DNA of 60,208 nucleotides from Alphaproteobacteria bacterium. GTDB taxonomy: Bacteria; Pseudomonadota; Alphaproteobacteria; SMXQ01. Of this stretch, positions 35,943 through 44,273 are shown one piece after another. Each line of letters begins with the position of its first letter. Position 1 is the stretch's first letter. The translations under genes were made by a program, and so were the position numbers. The stretch spans positions 1 to 60,208 of the forward strand of contig WHSO01000015.1 of the NCBI GenBank assembly GCA_009380075.1, in the 5' to 3' direction. Under the pieces are notes generated by a model, which was given only the letters and a program-made list of their open reading frames with translations, had not been told where the DNA came from and made no database searches.

Positions 35943-37619
35943 TCAGAATCCATAGCGCAGGCCGACGCCGACGTTGTGGGACGTGATCTTGCCCTGGACC
36001 GTGTCGCCGGTCACGTACTGCATGTCGTAGTCGTCGGTGGCGAAGTAGCGGTATTCGAAAAACAGGTCGAGCCGGTCGTCCAGCGCGAAGTTGACGCCGC
36101 CGCCGATCTGATAGGCGAAGACGTCGTCGTCCCCGTCCACAAGCGCCGCGCTCGGCAGTCCCCCGTCGCTCACGTTCACCCGGGCAACGCCGATGCCGCC
36201 GCCGATGAACGGCGTGACCGACTCCATAAGGCGGAAGTCCTGGAACACGTTGGCCATCATGCCGGTCATGGACAGGTGGCCCTGGCCGTCGCCCGACGTC
36301 CCGTCGAGATCGCCCATCCCGAGGAAGGTGCCGGCACCGCCGTCGCTGTTCACCGTGACGTCGCTGAAACTGTGCCGGCGGTAGAACAGCTCCGCCTCGA
36401 AGCGCGTGCCCAGATTCGACTTGTAGCCGGCGAAGAGGTTCGTCCCGCCGAGCTTTTCCAGCTCCCCCTTCACGTCGACACCCGGCGCGGTGAAGGTGCC
36501 GACGGCGTTGGCGGCGACCGACATCTGCGCGCCGACGTACCAGTTGTGCGTGCGCGAACAATCGGTGCCGGTGCCGTCCGGACAGGGGCGCCGGGCGGCC
36601 GCGACGGAGGGGGCTGCGGTTCCGGGGGAGGGGGCGGCGCCGGGTTCGTGGCTGACGAGCTCGCCGCCGACCGGCGCCGTGTCGCCCGCACCTATCGCCG
36701 GGGACGGCGCCGGCGGCAGCGCGTCGCGCGGTCCCGTTGCTGCTCCGGCGTGAGTCGCGGCCGGTGCCGGAGCCGCCGTGAGGACGGGCCGGCGTAGCGG
36801 CAGCGGAAACGACGGTGGTAGCGCGGCACGTGGCGTGGGCTTTTTCTGCACGGCGGCGGTGTCGCGTGCCGCGGGGACGGAATGGGCGGCCACCGGGTCG
36901 GGGACCGGGGTCACGTCGGATGCGGTGCCGGCGACAGACGGTACCGATGCATGCGTCTCCGGCGGCGATGGTGCGCGTACGCCGGGCGGCGGTACCGCGG
37001 TCGCCACCTCTGGAGGGCGTGGCGCAGGTTCCACGGGGACGGCCGCGGAATCAGGCTCGCGCGGGGTTGCTTCCGTCGGGGCCGGCACAGCTTCAGGGGG
37101 CGCGTTCTGGCTTAGGTTCCGGGCGTGATCCGTCGGCACTGCGGCGACGTCCGGCGGGGCGGGGACGGACTCCGACGGGGCCGGCGCCGTTTCGGCAGCC
37201 GCGGGCGCGGAATCCCGCGGGGGCAGGGCGGGTTCGGTCAGGACCGGAGCTTCGATCGATGGTGCCGGAGGCGGCTCGGTCGCTCCCGTGGCATCCTCGG
37301 GTGCGGGCGCGACGGCGACTTGCGGAATCGTATCGGCCACCAGCGCCGATGCGATCTTCCGATCGAACGTTGTCAGGGACCGCAGCGCCGATTGCAGCAC
37401 GGGAAGGCCGAGCCAGCCTGCGCTCGCCGCGTAGACCGCAAGACCGGCGAACAGAACCGCAGCGGCGGAGGACAGGATAAGGATAAACCGCCGCCGGCGA
37501 CGCCGTCTGCGCCGCGAGGGCTTGAGGTCGGGCCACGGAGGCCACCGCAGATGCCGCGCGCGTTGAACCGCGGCCTCGTAGATGGCATCGACGTCGTGTC
37601 GCCTGAGTTCTCCGGTCAT
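35943..37619 (-). CDS. Inner-membrane-anchored, Pro-rich protein with outer-membrane-like beta-barrel
   Basis: Unusual 558-residue protein. Residues 1-35 are a cytoplasmic-type head, 36-44 a run of nine arginines, and about 45-68 one hydrophobic segment (FILILSSAAAVLFAGLAVYA). About 69-357 form a Pro/Ala/Glu-rich linker, and 358-558 look like an OmpA-type eight-stranded barrel: HNWYVGAQMSV, NLFAGYKSN, RFEAELFYRRHSF, TPFIGGGIGVARV, DLFFEYRYFA and a final HNVGVGLRYGF ending in Phe. If the N-terminal segment is uncleaved, the chain would link inner and outer membranes; if cleaved, it would be an atypically long signal. Two Cys precede the barrel. It follows mipZ by 37 nt. I know no close named family for the whole. 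Confidence 0.78.
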   Translation of the reverse strand: MTGELRRHDVDAIYEAAVQRARHLRWPPWPDLKPSRRRRRRRRRFILILSSAAAVLFAGLAVYAASAGWLGLPVLQSALRSLTTFDRKIASALVADTIPQVAVAPAPEDATGATEPPPAPSIEAPVLTEPALPPRDSAPAAAETAPAPSESVPAPPDVAAVPTDHARNLSQNAPPEAVPAPTEATPREPDSAAVPVEPAPRPPEVATAVPPPGVRAPSPPETHASVPSVAGTASDVTPVPDPVAAHSVPAARDTAAVQKKPTPRAALPPSFPLPLRRPVLTAAPAPAATHAGAATGPRDALPPAPSPAIGAGDTAPVGGELVSHEPGAAPSPGTAAPSVAAARRPCPDGTGTDCSRTHNWYVGAQMSVAANAVGTFTAPGVDVKGELEKLGGTNLFAGYKSNLGTRFEAELFYRRHSFSDVTVNSDGGAGTFLGMGDLDGTSGDGQGHLSMTGMMANVFQDFRLMESVTPFIGGGIGVARVNVSDGGLPSAALVDGDDDVFAYQIGGGVNFALDDRLDLFFEYRYFATDDYDMQYVTGDTVQGKITSHNVGVGLRYGF

Positions 37620-37656
37620 CGGCCGGTCCGATCAAACCACGGCCCCCCCGCCATGA

Positions 37657-38589
37657 TCAGGGGTTCACCGCCGGAGGCCGCCCCCAGCTTTCGCCGGTCG
37701 TCTCGGACCTGGGTTCTGTCCTGCCGTAATTGCCGATTGGGGTTGTTGCCCGGGAAGGGCGGTCGTCGCCCTGCAACGTGGCCAGAAGGTCACGCATCTC
37801 CTTCAGTCCGTGCCGGAGGCCGCGGTTGGCCAGCCTGAGGACGCCACGGTCGACTCCGTCGAAGACGGTGAGACCCTGCAGGAACAGCTCGCGAAAGACG
37901 ACGCGGTCGTGAATGCCCTCGGCGAGACGGAAACCCAGACGCGGAACCAATTCTTCGAGAACCTGGGTGACCGATCGCGTGACCTTGGTGTTCACGTTCG
38001 GCAGGCGATTGAGCACCACGACCCAGCGCAGGTCGCCGATGCGCATTTCGCGCCGCTTCTCCATCATATAGAGGACGAGCTCGCTGTAGGCGCTGGGCCC
38101 GACGATCCGTTCGGCGCTTTCGTCGACCTCCACCATGGCATCGAGGTCGAGATAGCTGGGGTTGAGTGGCGTCACCAGAATGTCCGCGAAGACGTGGGCT
38201 GCGCGGCACAGGACGCTGTCGCTGCCCGGCGTGTCGACGACAATGAAGTCGGTGTCGGAAAGGCCTTCGAGCGCCGTTACCACCTGGTCGAGCTTCTCGT
38301 CTCCGCTCCTGTCTTCGGTGGCGCTGCGGGACAGCGAAACCTGCCGGTGTTGGGGCAACAGAATTTCGGGACGTTCCGCCTTGGCCCGGCGGCGGTTTTC
38401 CAGAAATCGGGACAGCGTACCCTGGCGCCCGTCGAGATCGATGCTGCCGACCCGAAATCCGGCGGCGAGGAGCCCGGCGACGATGTGGATCGCAAGCGTG
38501 GACTTGCCGGAACCGCCCTTTTCGTTGCCGAGGATGACGACCCGTGGACGCTGTCCGTTCGTGAGCCATGATTTGAGAAAGCTGTTCAT
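37657..38589 (-). CDS. mipZ: MipZ, division-plane positioning ATPase
   Basis: ParA/MinD-superfamily ATPase that in Caulobacter forms polar gradients with ParB and keeps FtsZ off the poles. 310 residues. The deviant Walker A GNEKGGSGKST (K24 and K29) is followed by MipZ-specific IDLDGRQGTLSRFLENRR. The switch region is VVDTPGSDSVLCRAAH. LNPSYLDLDAMVEVD, WVVVLNRL and the C-terminal VVFRELFLQGLTVFD block also match MipZ. A 30-40-residue tail (TTPIGNYGRTEPRSETTG) extends past the fold and may be disordered. It sits between an unrecognised protein and the envelope-spanning barrel gene, all on the minus strand. Confidence 0.9.
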   Translation of the reverse strand: MNSFLKSWLTNGQRPRVVILGNEKGGSGKSTLAIHIVAGLLAAGFRVGSIDLDGRQGTLSRFLENRRRAKAERPEILLPQHRQVSLSRSATEDRSGDEKLDQVVTALEGLSDTDFIVVDTPGSDSVLCRAAHVFADILVTPLNPSYLDLDAMVEVDESAERIVGPSAYSELVLYMMEKRREMRIGDLRWVVVLNRLPNVNTKVTRSVTQVLEELVPRLGFRLAEGIHDRVVFRELFLQGLTVFDGVDRGVLRLANRGLRHGLKEMRDLLATLQGDDRPSRATTPIGNYGRTEPRSETTGESWGRPPAVNP

Positions 38590-38699
38590 GATACGGGGAC
38601 TCCCAAAGCCCCACCGGGTGCAACGCCTGCCGGTCTCGTTTCCCTGTTCAACACCATTGACGCCTTCCCATTCTCGGCGGGCGCCGTTGCCTGCGGTCC

Positions 38700-39662
38700 C
38701 TAGTCGGCCGGCCCCATGGGCACCGACCCCGGCTCGCCGGGAATCGGCGGTGCCTTGGCGATTTCATTGAGCCGATGGCGCAACGTCTGCAGCAGTTCCT
38801 TGTCCTCGCCCGCCGCCTTGGCCTTGGCGTACCGGCCGGCCCAGTCGACCCGCTCCCCGGGGCTTGCCGCCATCCACAGTTCCCAGGAATCGAGTTCGTC
38901 GGGGGTGAGCACGAACCGGAGCCACACCGAGAACCGGACGGATGCCGGCTGCCCCGCCTCGCCGTCGACCGGATTCCAGTCGCTCAGCCCGCGCAGGATC
39001 CGGTTACCCGGAACGTGGTTGCCCGTCTCGGGCGGGGCGGGGGCAGCGCGCGCCACGGAGCCTCCGATCGGCCTGAATCCGGCGAACCCGCCCGACGCCG
39101 GAACCGGCGCTTCCCGGGGTGCGGACGTCTCGCGGGGCGTCGGTGGGGCGTCGCGGCTCGAGACGTCGCTGACGGGTCTGAATTCGGCGAGCCCGCCCGA
39201 CATGGCGGGGCGGGCGTCACGCAGCGCTGCCGCATCGCGGGCGGCTGCATCGCCGATACGCTTGAGGCGCGCGAGATCGACCTTGTCTTCCATAAGGCTG
39301 GGATCGAGCCCGCGGGTTCGTGCCGGCCTGCGTTGCGGGCCGGGCATGTCCGCGGGAGGTGACGGCGGGGCGGGCGTGATGGTTTCCGCGTCGCCGGTCG
39401 CGGCCGGCTTGCTGGTGGTGAATGAGATATACCCGAACGATGCGAGGGCGAGGATGCAGCCGCGGACGATGCCGGGCGTGAGCGCGGTGGCCTTGGCGAG
39501 TTCGGCGATCAAGGCATCGTCAAGGCCGCCGTCAAGATCGAGCACGGAAAACGCGAGAAAGATGCGGAGATCGTTCGCCGAAAGCCGTTCGTCCCGCGCC
39601 ATCTCGAGCGCTGAAGACCTGTCAATGACGTGTCTTATGTACAAGGATTCCATATCATACAT
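38700..39662 (-). CDS. Unrecognised protein with winged-helix-like N-terminus, divergent from parA
   Basis: About 320 residues, no family recognised. The first about 85 residues look helical with a helix-turn-helix-like part (LSANDLRIFLAFSVLDLDGG, ALIAELAKATALTPGIVRGC, LASFGYISF), like winged-helix replication or partition factors. A long Pro/Arg/Ala-rich middle, likely disordered, holds two similar short motifs, GGLAEFRPV and GGFAGFRPI. The C-terminal about 90 residues (RFSVWLRFVLTPDELDSWELWMAASPGERVDWAGRYAKAKAAG) are folded and helical. The frame opens at a TTG 54 nt upstream, but that stretch looks like promoter and leader; ATG at 39662 or 39653 is preferred. Head of the mipZ run; may be a ParA partner or regulator. 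Confidence 0.7.
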   Translation of the reverse strand: MYDMESLYIRHVIDRSSALEMARDERLSANDLRIFLAFSVLDLDGGLDDALIAELAKATALTPGIVRGCILALASFGYISFTTSKPAATGDAETITPAPPSPPADMPGPQRRPARTRGLDPSLMEDKVDLARLKRIGDAAARDAAALRDARPAMSGGLAEFRPVSDVSSRDAPPTPRETSAPREAPVPASGGFAGFRPIGGSVARAAPAPPETGNHVPGNRILRGLSDWNPVDGEAGQPASVRFSVWLRFVLTPDELDSWELWMAASPGERVDWAGRYAKAKAAGEDKELLQTLRHRLNEIAKAPPIPGEPGSVPMGPAD

Positions 39663-39780
39663 CTTGCATGAATGTGATGCAGCTTGTACAATATCTTGAG
39701 GAATTATGATTAACAACCCCTCAAAATATCAAGGGCTTCAATTGCTCCCACCGCGGTGGGCCGGACCTGCAAATTGAAGC
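39637..39780. promoter_or_regulatory. Palindrome-rich divergent region between parA and the unrecognised gene
   Basis: Inverted repeats: TTGTACAA at 39684-39691 with a partial copy ATGTACAA at 39637-39644; TGCAT-N7-ATGCA at 39665-39681; the perfect 14-bp palindrome CCCACCGCGGTGGG at 39747-39760, itself enclosed by 9-base arms GCTTCAATT (39735-39743) and AATTGAAGC (39772-39780). Toward the minus strand a TTGATA / CATAAT pair spaced 18 nt could be a promoter. Such density fits an operator or a partition-like binding site for one of the flanking gene products. Confidence 0.5.
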
Positions 39781-39847
39781 GGCGCGTTCGCTGGCAGCAC
39801 TCGCGCGTTACGGTTAAGATAACATTATTCGAGGGAGGGCCGAGAGC

Positions 39848-40519
39848 ATGAAATTCATCGTCGTCGCATCGCAGAAGGGTGGATGCGGAAAGACCACCCT
39901 CGCCGCCCATCTTGCCGTCGCCGCTGAGCTCGCGGGCAGCGGGCCGGTGATGCTGATCGACACCGATCCCCAGGGCACGCTGACCTATTGGTGGAAGGAA
40001 CGTTCCAGCAAGGTTCCCGGACTGATTCAACGCAACGATCTGCGCCAGTACGCCGGGGCGCCCAATCTTCTTTCGGATATCGAAAGCCTCCGCCAGTTCG
40101 GTGCCCAGTTCGTGATCATCGATACGCCTCCCGGCTTCACCAGCGAAATCGAGCAGGCGATCCAGTTCGCCGATCTCGTCGTCGTTCCGGTGCGGCCGAG
40201 CCCCCATGACCTCCGGGCCAGCGCGGCGACGGTGCAGCTTGCCAAGGAGCTCGACAAGGACACGATGTTCGTCCTCAACTCGGCCATCGTGCGCTCGCGC
40301 ATCTCGTCGGACGCGATCGTGGCGCTGTCGCAATTCGGGCCGTTGGCGCCCGTGGTCCTGCACCAGCGGCTCGACTACGCTTCGGGGATGATCGATGGTG
40401 GCACGGCCTTGGAAAACAAGCCGAATTCACTGGCTGCCGCGGAAATGAAAGCGCTTTGGAGCTTCATCGCCGATCGTCTCGAAGGGCGCATCGACATCGC
40501 CTTGCGTCAGGTCGGCTAG
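39848..40519 (+). CDS. ParA-family ATPase (short, orphan type)
   Basis: 223-residue ATPase without the N-terminal helix-turn-helix of plasmid type Ia ParA. Deviant Walker A VASQKGGCGKTT (K10 and K15), then LIDTDPQGTLTYWWKE and Walker B VIIDTPPGF. Short ParAs of this kind move cargo such as plasmids, chemoreceptor clusters or carboxysomes along the nucleoid, each with a dedicated partner. No parB gene is adjacent; the divergent unrecognised gene across a palindrome-rich gap is the natural partner candidate. A GGGAGG ribosome site precedes the ATG. It ends 6 nt from the convergent mrp stop. Confidence 0.88.
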   Translation: MKFIVVASQKGGCGKTTLAAHLAVAAELAGSGPVMLIDTDPQGTLTYWWKERSSKVPGLIQRNDLRQYAGAPNLLSDIESLRQFGAQFVIIDTPPGFTSEIEQAIQFADLVVVPVRPSPHDLRASAATVQLAKELDKDTMFVLNSAIVRSRISSDAIVALSQFGPLAPVVLHQRLDYASGMIDGGTALENKPNSLAAAEMKALWSFIADRLEGRIDIALRQVG

Positions 40520-40525
40520 ACGCCT

Positions 40526-41701
40526 CTATTCAACGACGATTCTCGGCCCGCCGCGTCCCTGGCGGGTTACCTCCACCGCGTCCCAGACCTTTCGCGCGAT
40601 AGCGCGGAACCGCGCAGCGTTCTCGGACTCCGGCCGCGACGCGGTGATCGGCGCGCCGCCGTCGGAGGTTTCGCGGATTTCCATGTCGAGCGGAATCTCG
40701 CCGAGGAAAGGCACGTTCAGTTCCTCGGCGCAGGCCCTGGCGCCCCCGTGGCTGAAGATGTGGCTTTCATGGCCGCAGTTCGGGCAGATGAAGGTGGACA
40801 TGTTTTCCACAATGCCGAGCACAGGCACGTTCACCTTCCGGAACATGGCGAGACCCTTGCGCGCGTCGATGAGCGCGATGTCTTGGGGCGTCGAAACGAT
40901 CACCGCGCCAGCGAGCGGCACCCGTTGCGCCAGCGTCAACTGCGCGTCACCCGTGCCTGGCGGCATGTCCACCACCATCACGTCGAGCGTGCCCCAGTTG
41001 ACGTCGCGCATCATCTGCTCCAGCGCGCCGATCACCATCGGTCCGCGCCAGATCATGGGCGTGTCCTCCTTGATGAGGAAGCCGATCGACATGGCCTTGA
41101 TGCCGTAGTTTTCCATCGGCTCGAGTATCTTCCCATCCTTCGATTGCGGCCGCCCGGTGATGCCGAGCATGCGCGGAACCGAAGGCCCATAGATGTCCGC
41201 ATCGAGTATGCCGACCTCGTGGCCCTCGGCGCGAAGCGCCAGCGCGAGATTTGCCGCGACCGTGGACTTACCGACGCCGCCCTTGCCCGAGGCGACGGCG
41301 ACGATATGGCGCACGCCGGGAACGAGCGGTTTTGGTGCGTCGGCGGCGACCCGGCCGTGCGGTGCCTGCGCGGCGCGGCGGGCAGCCTGGATATCAGAAC
41401 CCGACGCGGCCGCGGGGGCGGACAGGGGCGGGGTGGGGGGGCGTTCGGCGGTCAGCACCGCCGTTACCGAGACCACGCCGGGCACCTGCATCACGGAATC
41501 CTCCGCGGCCTTGCGCATCGGTTCGAGCGCGGCGCCGCGTTCGGGCTCGACCTCGATGGCGAAACCGACATTGCCGTCGCGCACGACGACGCCGGAAACC
41601 CGGCCGAGAGTGACGATATCCTTGCCGTGTCCCGGATCGATGACGGCTCCGAGTGCCTTGCGGACGTCTGCCTCGGTCACCGCCGTGTGCCTTGCAACCA
41701 T
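40526..41701 (-). CDS. mrp: Mrp/ApbC/NBP35-family iron-sulfur cluster carrier
   Basis: P-loop ATPase scaffold that delivers Fe-S clusters to apo-enzymes. 391 residues from the ATG MVARHTAVTEADV. An N-terminal MIP18/DUF59 domain (VRKALGAVIDPGHGKDIVTLG) is joined by a Pro/Ala linker to the ATPase domain with VASGKGGVGKSTVAANLA, DADIYGPSVPRMLG and VVDMPPGTGDAQLT. The cluster-binding pair is in FICPNCGHES (CxxC). An upstream in-frame start is open but unlikely. It is a third deviant-Walker ATPase close to MipZ and ParA, but the family is housekeeping and its position is probably incidental. Confidence 0.94.
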   Translation of the reverse strand: MVARHTAVTEADVRKALGAVIDPGHGKDIVTLGRVSGVVVRDGNVGFAIEVEPERGAALEPMRKAAEDSVMQVPGVVSVTAVLTAERPPTPPLSAPAAASGSDIQAARRAAQAPHGRVAADAPKPLVPGVRHIVAVASGKGGVGKSTVAANLALALRAEGHEVGILDADIYGPSVPRMLGITGRPQSKDGKILEPMENYGIKAMSIGFLIKEDTPMIWRGPMVIGALEQMMRDVNWGTLDVMVVDMPPGTGDAQLTLAQRVPLAGAVIVSTPQDIALIDARKGLAMFRKVNVPVLGIVENMSTFICPNCGHESHIFSHGGARACAEELNVPFLGEIPLDMEIRETSDGGAPITASRPESENAARFRAIARKVWDAVEVTRQGRGGPRIVVE

Positions 41702-41886
41702 GGGATTCCATGCCTTTCGCGGCGTTCTTGGGTATTTTCGCCGGGGCCACGACATTGCGCCCCGGGGCAAGCTGCCTTATAACGCTCGATATAGACATCG
41801 CGGGCGAGAATTCAAAGCAACAGACTTATTCGCTCCGGTCTGTCATTTCCATAACGCGCGGCAGTTTCCGATGAAAGGACATATCA

Positions 41887-43092
41887 ATGCCCTGGAATAA
41901 CCAAGGTGGTGGCGGCAGTCCCTGGGGATCAGGGGGTGGCAGCGGCGGTGGCGGGCGCGGTCAGGGCCCGTGGGGCGGTGGCGGCGGTCCGCGGCCGCCC
42001 GATTTCGAGGACCTGCTGCGCCGCGGCCAGGACAAGCTGCGCGGGATCATCCCCGGCGGGGTTGGGTCCTCCCGAGGGATCATTCTGGTGCTGCTGATTG
42101 CCGTCGCCATCTGGCTGGCGTCGGGGTTCTATCGCGTGCAGCCGGACGAACAGGGCGTGGTGCTGCGCTTCGGCGCCTTACATAGCACCACCCCGCCCGG
42201 TCTCAACTACCATCTGCCGGTGCCGTTCGAATCGGCGCTGACGCCCTCGGTCACCCGTGTCAACCGTGTCGACGTGGGCTTCCGGTCAAGTGCGGCGACC
42301 TCGACCGGCGCCGGATCCCGCGACGTGCCCGAAGAGGGGCTGATGCTGACCGGCGACGAGAACATCATCGATGTGAAGTACACGGTGTTCTGGGTCATCA
42401 ACGACGCCGGCAAGTTCCTGTTCAATATCCGCAACCCCGAACAGACGGTGAGGGCCGCCGCCGAAAGCGCGATGCGCGAGATCGTCGGCCGCTCCGCCAT
42501 CCAGCGCGAGGAGGAACGGATCCTCAGCGGCGATCCGGCGCCGAAGGCGGCAGTTGCCGGCATCATGATCCGCGACATCCTCGAACGCGGTCGCCGCGAG
42601 GTAGAGCAGGAGACTGAGAAGCTGCTGCAGCGTACCCTCGACACTTACGGTGCCGGCATCAAGATCACCCAGGTTCAGATGCAGAACGTGGAGCCGCCCG
42701 CGCAGGTGATCGACGCCTTCCGCGACGTCCAGCGCGCCGAAGCGGACAAGGAACGCCTGCGTAACGAGGCCCAGGGCTACAGCAACGACATCATTCCCCG
42801 GGCCCGTGGCGAGGCGGCAAGAATCATACAGGAGGCGGAAGGCTACAAGCGCCAGACCGTCGCGAAGGCCCAAGGTGATTCAAGCCGTTTCAAGGCCCTC
42901 TATGAGCAGTACCGCAACGCGCCCCGGGTCACCCGCCAGCGCCTGTACCTGGAAACCATGGAAGAGGTGCTGGCGAAGAATTCGAAGATCGTGATCGACC
43001 GCAGCCAGGGGGGACCGGGCGTGGTGCCCTATCTGCCGCTGCCCGAATTGCAGAAACGACAGGCCGCCCCGGCCCAGGGAGGCGCGAAATGA
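41887..43092 (+). CDS. hflK: HflK, membrane protease regulator subunit
   Basis: SPFH/band-7 protein that with HflC forms the periplasm-facing cage around FtsH and modulates turnover of membrane proteins. 401 residues. The N-terminus is extremely Gly-rich (about residues 5-38), as usual for HflK. One membrane segment follows at about 62-80 (GIILVLLIAVAIWLASGF). The band-7 domain starts YRVQPDEQGVVLRFG, and a long helix has RAEADKERLRNEAQGY and EAARIIQEAEGYKRQT. The end PYLPLPELQKR is typical. Its stop overlaps the hflC ATG by 4 nt. AAAGGA precedes the ATG. Confidence 0.96.
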   Translation: MPWNNQGGGGSPWGSGGGSGGGGRGQGPWGGGGGPRPPDFEDLLRRGQDKLRGIIPGGVGSSRGIILVLLIAVAIWLASGFYRVQPDEQGVVLRFGALHSTTPPGLNYHLPVPFESALTPSVTRVNRVDVGFRSSAATSTGAGSRDVPEEGLMLTGDENIIDVKYTVFWVINDAGKFLFNIRNPEQTVRAAAESAMREIVGRSAIQREEERILSGDPAPKAAVAGIMIRDILERGRREVEQETEKLLQRTLDTYGAGIKITQVQMQNVEPPAQVIDAFRDVQRAEADKERLRNEAQGYSNDIIPRARGEAARIIQEAEGYKRQTVAKAQGDSSRFKALYEQYRNAPRVTRQRLYLETMEEVLAKNSKIVIDRSQGGPGVVPYLPLPELQKRQAAPAQGGAK

Positions 43093-43973
43093 ATCGGCTC
43101 GCATCCATTCTCGGCGTCATCATGCTGGCGCTGGCCATCACCGGATTCTCTTCGGTGTTCATGGTGCATCAGACCGAACAGGCGCTCGTCCTGCAATTCG
43201 GCGATCCCAAGCGCGTGATCACGGAGCCCGGCCTCAAGTTCAAGATCCCGTTCGTGCAGAACGTGGTGACCTACGACCGCCGGGTTCTCGATCTCGACCC
43301 GGCGGCGGAGGAGATGATCGCCGCCGACAAGAAGCGCATCGTCGCCGATTCCTATGCACGCTACAAGATCACCGACCCGCTGAAGTTCTACCAGGCTGTC
43401 GGCACGGAAGCGGTACTCCGCCAGCGCCTCGGGCGCATCATCAACGCCTCGATGCGTTCGGTCATCGGCAGTTATTCCCTGGCCGCGCTGCTGACCGAAC
43501 AGCGCGTCAGGATCATGGCCGAGATCCAGACGCGCGTGAACAGCGAGGCTCTGCAGTTCGGCGTCAACGTCATCGACGTGCGCATCCGCCGCGCCGACCT
43601 GCCCCAGGCCAACTCGGAAGCCATCTTCAACCGCATGAAGGCGGAACGCGAACGCGACGCGAAGGAGGTGCGGGCCGAGGGCGCCGAAATCGGCCAGCGG
43701 ATCCGTGCGGATGCCGACCGCGACCGCACCATATTGCTGGCCGAAGCACAGAAGCGCGCCCAGGAACTGCGCGGCGAAGGCGACGGCGAGGCCCAAGCCA
43801 TCTACAACACGGCCTACGGCGGGGATGCGACCGAGTTCTATGAGTTCTATCGTCGCATGCAGGCGTTCCGGGAGACCTTCTCGTCCGGCGACGCCAGCTT
43901 CGTGCTGTCGCCGGACAGCGAGTTTTTCCGTTATTTCAACGATTTTCCGGCTCCGGGAATGGGGAAGCGCTAG
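43089..43973 (+). CDS. hflC: HflC, membrane protease regulator subunit
   Basis: Partner of HflK in the FtsH-regulating complex. 294 residues with an N-terminal membrane segment (ILGVIMLALAITGFSSVFMV), then HQTEQALVLQFGDPKRVITEPGLKFKIPF, the HflC band-7 start. Later LDLDPAAEEMIAADKKRIVADSYARYKI, QFGVNVIDVRIRRADLP and the C-terminal AFRETFSSGDASFVLSPDSEFFRYF are diagnostic. It is coupled to hflK by overlap and followed 36 nt later by a DUF2065 gene and then a Deg protease, the common alphaproteobacterial order. Confidence 0.96.
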   Translation: MNRLASILGVIMLALAITGFSSVFMVHQTEQALVLQFGDPKRVITEPGLKFKIPFVQNVVTYDRRVLDLDPAAEEMIAADKKRIVADSYARYKITDPLKFYQAVGTEAVLRQRLGRIINASMRSVIGSYSLAALLTEQRVRIMAEIQTRVNSEALQFGVNVIDVRIRRADLPQANSEAIFNRMKAERERDAKEVRAEGAEIGQRIRADADRDRTILLAEAQKRAQELRGEGDGEAQAIYNTAYGGDATEFYEFYRRMQAFRETFSSGDASFVLSPDSEFFRYFNDFPAPGMGKR

Positions 43974-44009
43974 CCGCCCCCCGGGGCGTCGTCGCGGCGC
44001 GAGCGGATC

Positions 44010-44273
44010 GTGGCGGTCGAACTGCTGACGTTCTTGGGTCTTGCCATCGTTGCCGAGGGCATCTTGCTGGCGCTTTTTCCGGCGGCCCTTGCCCGCATGA
44101 TGCGCGACATGTCGGCGATCGCGCCCGAGCGCCTGCGCTGGCTCGGCCTGTTCGCCGCCGTGGCTGGGGCGGCGTTGCTGCTGGCCTTGGCCAGTACCGG
44201 CGGCGGAGCGGGCGACGCGTTTGGCGACCTCGGCTTTCCACGGCTGCGTGCGCTCCTTGCGCTGGCGGCCTGA
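44010..44273 (+). CDS. DUF2065 family small membrane protein (YjeT-like)
   Basis: 87 residues with two membrane segments: LLTFLGLAIVAEGILLALFP and LRWLGLFAAVAGAALLLALA. The pattern EGxxxALFPxxxxRMM with a helical hairpin is that of DUF2065, proteins of unknown role commonly found beside hflKC. GTG start. Its position between hflC and the Deg protease suggests membrane protein quality control, by association only. Confidence 0.82.
   Translation: MAVELLTFLGLAIVAEGILLALFPAALARMMRDMSAIAPERLRWLGLFAAVAGAALLLALASTGGGAGDAFGDLGFPRLRALLALAA

Noticed and set aside
37491-37520. Arginine run in the barrel protein as a sign of frameshift
   Set aside because: The nine Arg use mixed codons (CGG, CGC, AGA, CGT) and the frame continues into a proper hydrophobic helix, so it looks like a genuine positive-inside signal.
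40526-41701. mrp as a third member of the ParA/MipZ module
   Set aside because: Its CxxC and N-terminal DUF59 domain mark it as a housekeeping Fe-S carrier; it is convergent with parA and its closeness is probably incidental.
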